DNA from: Wukongibacter sp050859025
GTDB lineage: Bacteria > Bacillota > Clostridia > Peptostreptococcales > Caminicellaceae
Assembly (NCBI RefSeq): GCF_050859025.1
Contig: NZ_CP138200.1
Span: 3,596,001-3,660,000 of the forward strand
DNA length: 64,000 bases
Reading direction: 5' to 3'
Shown: positions 25,000-33,213 of the stretch, piece by piece
How positions within the stretch are numbered: position 1 is the first letter of the stretch
Layout of the letters: every line of letters begins with the position of its first letter
Program-made: the position numbers and the translations under genes
The notes under the pieces: model-generated
What the model was told of the DNA's origin: nothing
The model's input: only the letters and a program-made list of their open reading frames with translations
The model's database searches: none

Positions 25000-25121
25000 G
25001 GGGGTCTCAAAATGACAAATCTCTGCATTATTTAAAATTTAGAACACTTTGTAGGTAGGTCAGCACTAACCAAACCGTCTAAATTCTAAAACCTTGATTT
25101 TCACTCATTCTGAAACTCCCC
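25000..25121 (-). terminator. Long stem-loop terminator after secF
   Basis: GGGGAGTTTCAGAATGA pairs with TCATTTTGAGACCCCC, with a second inner repeat (TTTTAGAATTTAGA / TCTAAATTTTAAA), followed by TTTTTTTAG on the minus strand. It fills most of the gap of about 300 bases between secF and the lapA-like gene. Confidence 0.8.
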
Positions 25122-25167
25122 AAGACTATTTCATAAGATGCTCCCATGAAATAGTCCCTTTTTTAAA

Positions 25168-26034
25168 TTATTTATTTTTCCCAAAATTATTTGATAGTGC
25201 CCATACAGGACTGGCTATAAATATAGATGAATATGTTCCCGTAATAACACCTGCCAATAAAGGAAGTGCAAATTCTTTTATTGATTCAACTCCAAGAACA
25301 TATAATGAACCGATTACTAAAAGTGTTGTTAATGAAGTATTGATAGATCTAGTTAATGTCTGCTTAATACTAACATCAGCAATCTCAAATGGTGTTTCTT
25401 TCTTCATGTATTTAAGATTTTCTCTTAATCTATCAAAAACAACTATTGTGTCATTTATTGAATAACCAACGATAGTTAGTATAGCAGCAATAAAAGGACT
25501 ATTAACAGGTATTTTTAATATAGAGTATATTGATAGTACAATCAATGTATCATGTATCAGTGCTATTATTGCAGCAGCACCAAACTTGATCGACTTAAAT
25601 CTAAATGTAATATATATAAGCATACCTACAGAAGCTAATAGTATTGAAATTAGAGCCTTATTTCTGATTTCAGAGCCCATTGACGGCCCAAACTGTTGAG
25701 CTTGTCTAAAGCCAGCTTCTTCAAGACCATACTTTTCTTTAAATGCGTTAAATACTTCCATTCTCTGCTGATTAGAAAGATCCTTTTTTGTCTTAATTAT
25801 TACTTCTTGCTTAGTAGCACCTGCATGTAATACATCAGCTTCTAATTCAAATGTAGAAGTTATTTCCTTAATTTCTTCAACTGTAAAATCTTGTCCGATG
25901 TTAAATTGCATTAAAGTTCCACCAGTAAAATCTATTCCTAAATTAACACCAGAGGTAATCGCCATTACTAAACCTAAAATCATAACAGCAAGCGATATAC
26001 TAAACCATATCTTATAATTCTGTACAATTTTCAT
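25168..26034 (-). CDS. secF: Protein translocase subunit SecF
   Basis: A 288-residue RND-type membrane protein with six helices and one extracellular domain. FTGGTLMQF near residue 36 is the SecF signature (GIDFTGG), and NDTIVVFDRLREN lies in helix 4-5. With SecD it pulls exported proteins across the membrane, using the proton or ion gradient. It starts 14 bases after secD, so the two are one operon. Confidence 0.96.
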   Translation of the reverse strand: MKIVQNYKIWFSISLAVMILGLVMAITSGVNLGIDFTGGTLMQFNIGQDFTVEEIKEITSTFELEADVLHAGATKQEVIIKTKKDLSNQQRMEVFNAFKEKYGLEEAGFRQAQQFGPSMGSEIRNKALISILLASVGMLIYITFRFKSIKFGAAAIIALIHDTLIVLSIYSILKIPVNSPFIAAILTIVGYSINDTIVVFDRLRENLKYMKKETPFEIADVSIKQTLTRSINTSLTTLLVIGSLYVLGVESIKEFALPLLAGVITGTYSSIFIASPVWALSNNFGKNK

Positions 26035-26048
26035 ATCAATTCTCCCCT

Positions 26049-27344
26049 CTATACCCCAAATAGCTTAGTATTTTTAAATATATCCATTTTAATTATTAGC
26101 TTTAATAGGTATTTAGTTACAAATACTGCTGTAAACATACTTGCTAAAATACCAATCATAAGTGTTACAGCAAATCCCTTTATTGGTCCAAGACCAAAAT
26201 AGTACAATACTATTGCGGCTATAAAGGTTGTTATATTAGCATCTAAAATCGTTCTGAACGCCTTAGAGAAACCAGAATCAATTGATGCTCTTATTGTTTT
26301 ACCATTCCTTATTTCTTCCTTTAATCTCTCAAAAATGATTACATTGGCATCAACGGCCATACCCACACCTAATATCAGACCCGCAACACCTGGCAATGTT
26401 AATGTTGCATTAAGACCAACCAGTGTAAAAATTACAATTAATACGTACAAAATCAACGCTATATTAGCAACAAATCCAGGTACTCTATAGTATATAAGCA
26501 TAAATAGTAATACCAATCCAATACCTATTTTTGCAGCATCAATGCTTGTATTAAGTGAATCTATACCTAAAGTAGGTCCAATAGCAGAAGTTTGTATTTC
26601 TAGTAGGTTAACAGGTAGTGCCCCTGCTCTTATTAACGCAGCAAGATTTGCAGCTTCCTCACTTGTAAACCCTCCAGTTATGAATGCCTTTCCATTAGGA
26701 ATTTCATCGTTAACCATTGGACTAGATATAGCTTCATCGTCTAGAACAATATGTATTACCTTATTGTAATTTGATATTACCTTCTCAGGATTGTTAGGGT
26801 CATTCACTGCCTTAGGTAGTTTAGCCAGCTCTCTTGTAGCCATCTGGAATGCCTTTGCACCTTTACTATTTAACTCTAAGGATACGATAGGCTCTTGAGT
26901 TTCAGGGTGAAAGCCTAGCTTTGCATCCTTTACCTCGTTACCTGTAACAACTAGTTCTCCGTCAGGCTTCACAAATTTTAGCTGAGCAGTTTTACCTATA
27001 GCATCGATTGCTTCTTGAGTGTTCTTTACACCAGGAAGCTCAATTCTTATTCGTTTTTCACCTTCAAGTACTATATTAGGCTCGCTAAGTCCCATAGCAT
27101 TTACACGTCTTATGATAACTTCCTTTGTTTGAGCCATTATATTTTTAAGTTCATCACCCTGAGCATCCGTTTCTGCCTCTAATACTACAAAAGCTCCACC
27201 CTTAATATCCAAACCTAAATTCATTGAATCCTTAATGGGGGCAATAGTAAAATCACCAATTTGTAACCCCATAAAAGCAGTATATGCACTTAACCCTACA
27301 ATTGCTAGGACAAGTAAAAAAATGAAAAAGTTTTTTGCCTTCAT
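26049..27344 (-). CDS. secD: Protein translocase subunit SecD
   Basis: A 431-residue partner of SecF with an N-terminal helix, P1 domain (LGLDIKGGAFVVLEAE; NAMGLSEPNIVLEG) and five further helices ending in NVIIFERLKEEIRNGK and the last membrane segments. Length is normal for Firmicutes. ATG follows AGGATAAGGGG. The 157-base gap upstream holds only small inverted repeats. Confidence 0.96.
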   Translation of the reverse strand: MKAKNFFIFLLVLAIVGLSAYTAFMGLQIGDFTIAPIKDSMNLGLDIKGGAFVVLEAETDAQGDELKNIMAQTKEVIIRRVNAMGLSEPNIVLEGEKRIRIELPGVKNTQEAIDAIGKTAQLKFVKPDGELVVTGNEVKDAKLGFHPETQEPIVSLELNSKGAKAFQMATRELAKLPKAVNDPNNPEKVISNYNKVIHIVLDDEAISSPMVNDEIPNGKAFITGGFTSEEAANLAALIRAGALPVNLLEIQTSAIGPTLGIDSLNTSIDAAKIGIGLVLLFMLIYYRVPGFVANIALILYVLIVIFTLVGLNATLTLPGVAGLILGVGMAVDANVIIFERLKEEIRNGKTIRASIDSGFSKAFRTILDANITTFIAAIVLYYFGLGPIKGFAVTLMIGILASMFTAVFVTKYLLKLIIKMDIFKNTKLFGV

Positions 27345-27502
27345 ACCCCTTATCCTCCTAACTTTTCTTTATCTTCATATTAGTGTGACTTCTTGTGCTA
27401 GTGAGCTGAAGATATCAAAAGAAATATCTTTAGAAACTAACACAACGTGTTAGTGTATTGATTTTAGATTATCATATGTAACAGTATATACGTAGATTTA
27501 CT

Positions 27503-28009
27503 TTACACATTTTTGTATTCCTTTGAACGTTTTACATAATGTATTGCAGATTCTTCTAATCCCTTTAACTCTTCTTCGGTAAGTTCCCTAACCACCTTAC
27601 ATGGTGATCCAATAACTAAGGAATTTTTAGGAATCCTTTTACCCGGTGGAATTAAAGTACCAGCTCCAATAATTACATTATCCTCTATCACTGCCCCATC
27701 TAAAACAATAGCTCCCATACCTACTAGGACATTATTGCCAACTGTACAACCATGAATTACTGCACAATGACCTATAGTACAATTTTCTCCAATAATAGTC
27801 GGAGTATCACTATTTATATGAACAACACTATTGTCTTGTATGTTTGTATTGGCCCCTACTTCAATAAAATTTCCATCCCCCCTTAAAACAGTTCCAAACC
27901 AGATATTAACATTTTCTTTTAATGTAATTCTGCCTATAATCTGTGCATTTTCTGATACATAGCAACTCTCATGGACGTTTGGAACAAAATCCAAATACTT
28001 CATAATCAT
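27503..28009 (-). CDS. Gamma-carbonic anhydrase-like hexapeptide-repeat protein
   Basis: A 168-residue left-handed beta-helix protein. Hexapeptide repeats run from about 15 to 120, and the three zinc-ligand histidines are present (VVHINSD, GHCAVIHGC). This YrdA/PaaY-type group shows carbonic anhydrase folds, but activity is often unproven. The first ATG is best spaced from GGAGGG. It is a stand-alone gene between secD and the SCIFF maturase, followed upstream by two family A repeats. Confidence 0.88.
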   Translation of the reverse strand: MIMKYLDFVPNVHESCYVSENAQIIGRITLKENVNIWFGTVLRGDGNFIEVGANTNIQDNSVVHINSDTPTIIGENCTIGHCAVIHGCTVGNNVLVGMGAIVLDGAVIEDNVIIGAGTLIPPGKRIPKNSLVIGSPCKVVRELTEEELKGLEESAIHYVKRSKEYKNV

Positions 28010-28044
28010 AAATTATTCCCTCCATAATTTCAAATTCTATTCAA

Positions 28045-28150
28045 TATAGAGATTACAGTCGAAGCTCTAATTTATCCACAAAAAAAACTCTACAGAAGCA
28101 TCGGATATTTTAATATGTATAAATCAAGATTTACTTGGAACTCTCTATAG
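28045..28150. repeat. Family A palindromic repeat, copy A5
   Basis: Begins tatagagattacagtcg and ends ttacttggaactctctata; one arm is degraded (aatttatccac), the other intact (aatatgtataaatc). In tandem with A6; their shared border is ctctctatagagatt. Confidence 0.85.
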
Positions 28151-28250
28151 AGATTCCAGTCAAAACTTTAATTTATACAGATCAAAAATCCTAAGAAGCA
28201 TCGGATATTTTGATATGTATAAATTAAGATTTACTTGGAACTCTCTATAC
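28145..28250. repeat. Family A palindromic repeat, copy A6
   Basis: Begins tatagagattccagtc, ends ggaactctctatac, with arms actttaatttatacagatc and gatatgtataaattaagat. Its 3' end codes for the last residues (IESSK) and stop codon of the SCIFF maturase at 28231. Confidence 0.9.
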
Positions 28251-29592
28251 TTAGTTTTGCCTTTACATAAAGAGAACATTCTATTCTCTTTTTTTCCATC
28301 TCACAACCTAATTCATAGGGAATATTTATATCTTTATTAAAATTGAAAGCATTTGCATGACATCCTCCACTACAATAAAACTTTGCCCAACAATCTCTAC
28401 ACTTTTGCTTATTATAAACATGGGCATTTCCAAATTTCTTGCCTAATTCTCTATTAATTATACCTGAATCAACATCCCCAATTTTAAAATCTTCATTACC
28501 AACAAACTGATGACATGGATAGAGGTCTCCCTGCGGAGTTATTGCGAGATACTCTGATCCTGCTCCACATCCAGTCAGTCTTTTAATTACACATGGTCCT
28601 TGATTCAGATCTATTGTAAAATGGAAAAAGTTAAAGCCTTCCCCAGCCTTCTCTCTGCGAATCATTTCCTTTGCTAAGTTTTCATAATGTTCATAGATTA
28701 CTGGCAAGTCCTTTTCAGTTAACTCATATGGCATCCCGGGCTCTGCTACCACAGGCTCAACAGATGTATTTTTAAAACCTAAATCTGCTAAGTGAAGTAC
28801 ATCATTTGCAAAGTCTAAATTATGTTTTGTAAATGTTCCCCTAACATAATAACTCTTATCTTTTCTAGCTTCGACCATTTTTTTTATTTTAGGAAGTATA
28901 ATGTCATATGTACCACTTCTATTTATAGTATATCTCATTTTATCATTTATTTCTTTCCTACCATCTATACTTAGAACTACATTTTCCATATTTTCATTAA
29001 TGTATTCAATTATTTCATCATTTAGTAAAACTCCATTTGTAGTCAGAGTAAATCTGAAATTCTTATTTGTCTCCTTTTCTCTTTTTCTACCATATTCGAC
29101 CAATTTTTTTACAACATCAAAGTTTAATAGAGGCTCTCCTCCAAAGAAATCAACTTCTAAGTTTCTTCTATTTCCTGAGTTTTCAATGAGTAAATCTAGA
29201 GCCTTTTTCCCCACCTCTTCTGACATTAAGCTTCTATCACCTTTAAAGTCTCCCTGTGATGCGAAACAATACTCACATCTTATATTACAGTCATGGGCTA
29301 TATGCAAGCATAGGGCCTTTATAACAGGCTTTCTATTTATAAATGATGAATCATTTATATAGGAATCGTCACAGAATAACATATCATTTTCTTTAAGGTA
29401 TCTTATTTCCTCAAAGGCATTATCAATCTCATCCTTACTATACTTATCCTTTACTATTTCGAAAGTTTCATCCATTCCCTTAGAAGGATAGTAATCTAAA
29501 ATCTCATATACTAATTTATCTACTATATGGACAGCACCACTATTTACATCTAAGACTATTCTAATACCATCAATTTCAAATTTATGTATCAT
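28231..29592 (-). CDS. SCIFF peptide maturase (radical SAM/SPASM)
   Basis: A 453-residue radical SAM enzyme that installs thioether cross-links in the SCIFF peptide encoded upstream. An N-terminal peptide-recognition (RRE/PqqD-like) region precedes the SAM cluster motif CNIRCEYC (C102, C106, C109) and FFGGEPLL. The SPASM domain holds the auxiliary cluster cysteines (GCGAG, YPCHQF, KCRDCWAKFYCSGGC, GCEMEKK). Its length and motif order match the clostridial family. The last residues and stop are provided by repeat A6, so the C-terminus (SIESSK) may differ from relatives. Confidence 0.93.
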   Translation of the reverse strand: MIHKFEIDGIRIVLDVNSGAVHIVDKLVYEILDYYPSKGMDETFEIVKDKYSKDEIDNAFEEIRYLKENDMLFCDDSYINDSSFINRKPVIKALCLHIAHDCNIRCEYCFASQGDFKGDRSLMSEEVGKKALDLLIENSGNRRNLEVDFFGGEPLLNFDVVKKLVEYGRKREKETNKNFRFTLTTNGVLLNDEIIEYINENMENVVLSIDGRKEINDKMRYTINRSGTYDIILPKIKKMVEARKDKSYYVRGTFTKHNLDFANDVLHLADLGFKNTSVEPVVAEPGMPYELTEKDLPVIYEHYENLAKEMIRREKAGEGFNFFHFTIDLNQGPCVIKRLTGCGAGSEYLAITPQGDLYPCHQFVGNEDFKIGDVDSGIINRELGKKFGNAHVYNKQKCRDCWAKFYCSGGCHANAFNFNKDINIPYELGCEMEKKRIECSLYVKAKLSIESSK

Positions 29593-29691
29593 AGCTCTTT
29601 CCTTTCTTTACCAAATTCATTAAAATCTCTAATTCTAATTTTATTAAATTTGAAACTATTATTCAAGTTAAAAAAATTATATATAGGATTT

Positions 29692-29799
29692 ATATATAGA
29701 AATCGCAATAAATCTTTTACATTTTGATTCCTTAAAGAGCCTTGAAACGTTGGCTATTTAAGAAATCAAAATGTAGATTTATAAGTGCGTCCTATATAG
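29692..29799. repeat. Family B palindromic repeat, copy B2
   Basis: Begins tatatagaaatcgcaataaa and ends ataagtgcgtcctatatag, with arms cttttacattttgattcc and gaaatcaaaatgtagat around gccttgaaacgttggc. It directly abuts copy A7. The two repeats fill the gap of about 350 bases between the maturase and SCIFF. Confidence 0.9.
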
Positions 29800-29888
29800 T
29801 AAAACTTAATTTATAAATGTACAAATACTTAGTTTTTTTTGAGAGTTTTAGCCATTTATAAATTAAAGTCTTTACTTATGTCACTATA
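29792..29888. repeat. Family A palindromic repeat, copy A7
   Basis: Begins ctatatagtaaaacttaat and ends aagtctttacttatgtcactata, like A3 over much of its length. It shares the ctatatag border with B2. Confidence 0.8.
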
Positions 29889-29905
29889 TTATTTTTTCAC
29901 ATAGA

Positions 29906-29930
29906 AAAAGCAGCCTATATTGCTGCCTTT
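29906..29930 (-). terminator. Terminator-like hairpin after the SCIFF gene
   Basis: AAAGGCAGC / GCTGCTTTTT with a short loop on the minus strand, 9 bases after the SCIFF stop. It may reduce read-through into the maturase gene, so that peptide exceeds enzyme. Confidence 0.7.
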
Positions 29931-29938
29931 TATATGTA

Positions 29939-30079
29939 CTATCTATTTTCGCATTCTTGATTTGCAACTGTACAAGAAGTTTTGCAAGCAGATTGGCAAG
30001 AAGTTTGACATTCTCCACATCCACCTTTTTCAGCAGATTTCTTAAGTGATCCAATGCTTAATGTTTTGATATGCTTCAT
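29939..30079 (-). CDS. SCIFF peptide (six cysteines in forty-five)
   Basis: A 46-residue ribosomal peptide precursor, MKHIKTLSIGSLKKSAEKGG followed by six cysteines (C21, C24, C28, C32, C36, C43) and ending ENR. The leader and cysteine number match the SCIFF family found in nearly all Clostridia. ATG is 8 bases after TAGGAGG. The radical SAM maturase gene follows downstream on the same strand. The biological role of mature SCIFF is unknown. Confidence 0.95.
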   Translation of the reverse strand: MKHIKTLSIGSLKKSAEKGGCGECQTSCQSACKTSCTVANQECENR

Positions 30080-30149
30080 CTTTTATTCCTACCTCCTATT
30101 TTAAAAGTACTCCTAAATTATAGCATATTGCTATCCCTAATGGAAAGTA

Positions 30150-30545
30150 TTATTTTAAATTCACACCAATCATACCACCTACTCCGCCAGAAATAACACC
30201 CATTATGGCTTTAATTATCGTAAATCTATTTATAGAAAAATCCCTTGCAAGAACCCAGCTTAAAAATAATAACAGCATTATATATATGGCTCCAGTAATA
30301 AATCCATGCATCAAACCATGCTTTCTTATTTTTGTTGCTGAGAGTAATCCACTATAGGCTATACTAATCACCATGATTACGGAAGTAATGAGGGGCATTA
30401 CAGAATCTGAAACTGATGTATAGGTAATTATAGCCGCTATAATTAACATTAAAATTACAGTAATGATAAGCGCTCTACCAATACTTCTAAAATATATTAA
30501 TCTAGGCATTCTTTCCTTACCTTCATAATATTTGGCATTAGCCAT
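30150..30545 (-). CDS. TIGR04086-type membrane protein
   Basis: A 131-residue protein with four membrane helices and a glycine-rich end (VISGGVGGMIGVNL). It belongs to the small YndM-like/TIGR04086 family that stands next to yajC and SCIFF in Clostridia; function unknown. Start chosen is ATG after GTGGAGGTG at 7 bases, giving MANAKYY. It is 70 bases before SCIFF and could share its transcript. Confidence 0.78.
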   Translation of the reverse strand: MANAKYYEGKERMPRLIYFRSIGRALIITVILMLIIAAIITYTSVSDSVMPLITSVIMVISIAYSGLLSATKIRKHGLMHGFITGAIYIMLLLFLSWVLARDFSINRFTIIKAIMGVISGGVGGMIGVNLK

Positions 30546-30617
30546 TTGATTACACCTCCACAAATTATTATTAGTAAAATATATGTGGAGAGAAATTATT
30601 TAGAACAAAAACAAAGA

Positions 30618-30637
30618 AAAGCGTCATACGACGCTTT
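30618..30637 (-). terminator. Terminator after yajC
   Basis: Perfect 8-bp stem AAAGCGTC / GACGCTTT with a 4-base loop, followed on the minus strand by TCTTTGTTTTTG. It ends the tgt-yajC transcript. Confidence 0.85.
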
Positions 30638-30702
30638 AGACTGCCTAGAAATCCGAAGTTCGAGGCAGTCTATCATCTTGTTGACTTTGTCAACAATCTA
30701 AT
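30636..30702 (-). repeat. Family C palindromic repeat, copy C1
   Basis: On the minus strand it begins AGATTGTTGACAAAGTCAAC, continues AAGATGATAGACTG and forms a stem GACTGCCT / AGGCAGTC. The first 33 bases match copy C2 (45319-45351) at all but one position; the gaagttcgaggc stretch is also shared but inverted. The yajC stop codon (TAG) lies in its first bases. Confidence 0.75.
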
Positions 30703-30964
30703 TCTCTTTTACACTACCTACAGCCCATTTAGAAACTTGTAGTTTAATCTTGTCTGCTCCAACTTCTAAAGTTAAAACTTCATCCTTGATATTTAATATT
30801 TTTCCATGGATTCCTCCTATGGTAATGATATTATCCCCAACCTTTAATTCACTTCTCATTCTTTGGATTTCCTTATTCTTTTTTTGCTGAGGTCTAATTA
30901 ACAAGAAGTAAAAGATCCCAAAAAATACTACCATCATAATTATCCCAGAATATTGTTGTGGCAT
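30698..30964 (-). CDS. yajC: Preprotein translocase subunit YajC
   Basis: An 88-residue protein with one N-terminal membrane helix (IMMVVFFGIFYFLLIRPQ) and the conserved RPQQKKNKEI, then a small cytoplasmic domain (VGDNIITIGGIHGKI). It is an accessory of SecDF. It follows tgt by about 90 bases in the usual queA-tgt-yajC order. The stop codon is in repeat C1. Confidence 0.93.
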   Translation of the reverse strand: MPQQYSGIIMMVVFFGIFYFLLIRPQQKKNKEIQRMRSELKVGDNIITIGGIHGKILNIKDEVLTLEVGADKIKLQVSKWAVGSVKEN

Positions 30965-31052
30965 TATATTTCCTCCTTCTTATACTTATATATACAACCA
31001 ACAAGTTATAGTATTCAACGAAAAACTTGATTTTCCTCTATTTTTTTTCCAA

Positions 31053-32165
31053 TTAATAGCCATACTTTGCAAAAAACTCATTTCTAAAATCTAGTAGACT
31101 ATCATCTCTTATTGCTTGTCTAACATTCGCCATAAGCTTTAATAGAAAATATAAATTATGATATGAGAACAGTCTAGACGATAAAATCTCATTAGCCTTG
31201 AACAAATGTCTCAAATATGCCTTCGTGTAGTTTTTACATGTATAGCAATCACACTCCGGATCTAGTGGAGAAAAATCTTCAAAGTATCTTGCCTGTTTTA
31301 TGGAAATCCTTCCCTGACTAGTCATGGCTGTACCATTTCTAGCTATTCTAGTTGGAAGAACGCAGTCAAACATATCTATCCCCCTGATTGAACCCTCAAT
31401 CAAGCAATCTGGACTTCCTACTCCCATTAAGTATCTTGGCTTATCCTTCGGCATCAATGGAGTTGTATACTCAAGTACCTCATACATTAATGGCTTAGGT
31501 TCACCAACACTTAATCCTCCAACTGCATATCCAGGAAAGTCAAGTTCTATTAGTTCCTTAGCACTTTGTTCCCTTAAATCCTTGTACATTCCTCCCTGAA
31601 TAATTCCAAACAATGCCTGCTTATCGGTGTTTTTATGTGCCTCCTTGCACCTTTTAGCCCACCTTGTAGTCCGCTCTAAAGAGTTCTTTACATATTCTCT
31701 ATCAGAAGGATATGGGGCACATTCGTCAAAGGCCATCATTATATCAGATCCCAATGCATTTTGTATTTCCATAGCCTTTTCAGGACTTATAAAGTGTTTA
31801 GAGCCGTCGATATGTGATCTAAACTCCACTCCCTCTTCTGAAATCTTTCTAAGATCACCCAAGCTAAAAACTTGAAATCCTCCACTATCTGTAAGGATTG
31901 GCCTATCCCAATTCATAAACTCATGAAGGCCTCCGGCTTTTTTAACTAATTCGTGGCCCGGTCTTAGATATAAATGATATGTATTACTTAATATTATCTG
32001 AGATTCAATCTCCTTTAATTCTTCTGGTGTCATTGATTTAACCGTAGCTTGAGTTCCTACTGGCATAAAAATCGGTGTTTCTATTATACCATGAGGTGTA
32101 TGCACCTTTCCCAGTCTAGCACCGGTTTGTTTACATTCTTTTATTAATTCATATTTAACAGCCAT
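31053..32165 (-). CDS. tgt: Queuine/preQ1 tRNA-guanine transglycosylase
   Basis: A 370-residue TIM-barrel enzyme that exchanges guanine 34 of certain tRNAs for preQ1. The nucleophile region is GVGSPDCLIEGSIRGIDMFDC and the zinc site CDCYTCKNYTKAYLRHL is complete, with FMPVGTQATVK near the start. ATG follows AGGAGG. It is 11 bases after queA and forms an operon with it. Confidence 0.97.
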   Translation of the reverse strand: MAVKYELIKECKQTGARLGKVHTPHGIIETPIFMPVGTQATVKSMTPEELKEIESQIILSNTYHLYLRPGHELVKKAGGLHEFMNWDRPILTDSGGFQVFSLGDLRKISEEGVEFRSHIDGSKHFISPEKAMEIQNALGSDIMMAFDECAPYPSDREYVKNSLERTTRWAKRCKEAHKNTDKQALFGIIQGGMYKDLREQSAKELIELDFPGYAVGGLSVGEPKPLMYEVLEYTTPLMPKDKPRYLMGVGSPDCLIEGSIRGIDMFDCVLPTRIARNGTAMTSQGRISIKQARYFEDFSPLDPECDCYTCKNYTKAYLRHLFKANEILSSRLFSYHNLYFLLKLMANVRQAIRDDSLLDFRNEFFAKYGY

Positions 32166-32176
32166 TCCTTTTCCTC

Positions 32177-33202
32177 CTAAACAATCAACATTGCATCTCC
32201 AAAGCTAAAGAATCTATACTTTTCTTTTACTGCCTCATTGTATGCATTCAATACATTTTTTTTACCCGCTAGGGCACTTACAAGCATTATAAGTGTAGAT
32301 TCTGGTAAATGAAAATTCGTCAAAAGACAATCAACTATTTTATATTTATAACCAGGGTAAATAAAGATATCAGTCCAGCCATTTCCTGTCTTAATAAAAC
32401 CATCATCGTCAGCTACGGTCTCTAGCGTTCTAGTTGCCGTTGTTCCAACAGAAATTATCCTTCCGCCTTCTGCCTTTGTAGTATTGATAATATCAGCAGT
32501 TTCCTTACTAACCATATAGAACTCTGAATGCATCTTATGTTCAAGTATATTGTCTGCCTTTACAGGTCTAAATGTTCCAAGTCCTACATGTAGAGTTATA
32601 TATGCTATATTTATCCCCTTATTTTTTATCTTATGTAATAAATCCTCTGTAAAGTGAAGTCCAGCTGTTGGGGCAGCTGCTGAACCTCTATGCTTAGAGA
32701 AAACTGTTTGATATCTTTCTCTATCATTTAGCTTTTCAGTTATATATGGGGGTAGTGGCATGTTGCCAAGCTTATCTAAGACTTCTTCAAAGATTCCTTC
32801 ATATGAAAATTCTATTATTCTAGTTCCTTCTTCAGCTAAATCAATTATTTCTCCCTGAAGCTCTTTGTTATCTCCAAAGAAAAATTTCGAACCTATCTTT
32901 GCCCTTTTTCCAGGCTTAACTAAGGTCTGCCATTTATTCTTATCAATTCTTTTTAAAAGTAAAAACTCTACATTAGCTCCTGTATCCTTTACTCCAAAAA
33001 GCCTTGCTGGTATAACTCTTGTATCATTTAAAACCAAACAATCGCCTTTTTTTAAATAATTTAAAACATCTCTAAAACTTTTGTTCTCTATATCTCCGCT
33101 TTCCTTTTTCAAGACCATTAATCTCGATTCGTCTCTAACCTCTAGTGGAACTTGAGCTATTAATTCCTCAGGTAAATCAAAATAAAAATCACTTGTTTTC
33201 AT
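32177..33202 (-). CDS. queA: S-adenosylmethionine:tRNA ribosyltransferase-isomerase
   Basis: A 341-residue enzyme that turns tRNA preQ1 into epoxyqueuosine. Characteristic stretches: FDLPEELIAQVP at the start, LVLNDTRVIPARLFG, AAPTAGLHFTEDLL and DCLLTNFHLPESTLIMLVSA. Full length. The 11-base gaps to the upstream SpoIID-like gene and to tgt show one operon. Confidence 0.97.
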   Translation of the reverse strand: MKTSDFYFDLPEELIAQVPLEVRDESRLMVLKKESGDIENKSFRDVLNYLKKGDCLVLNDTRVIPARLFGVKDTGANVEFLLLKRIDKNKWQTLVKPGKRAKIGSKFFFGDNKELQGEIIDLAEEGTRIIEFSYEGIFEEVLDKLGNMPLPPYITEKLNDRERYQTVFSKHRGSAAAPTAGLHFTEDLLHKIKNKGINIAYITLHVGLGTFRPVKADNILEHKMHSEFYMVSKETADIINTTKAEGGRIISVGTTATRTLETVADDDGFIKTGNGWTDIFIYPGYKYKIVDCLLTNFHLPESTLIMLVSALAGKKNVLNAYNEAVKEKYRFFSFGDAMLIV

Positions 33203-33213
33203 TATTTAAACTC

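Noticed and set aside
28045..28250. CRISPR-like array suggested by the tandem A5 and A6 repeats
   Set aside because: Only two units, each an imperfect palindrome of about 105 bp without unique spacers; the same units occur singly elsewhere.
28901..29362. 153-codon plus-strand open frame
   Set aside because: Mirror frame of the SCIFF maturase; composition typical of antisense of AT-rich coding DNA.
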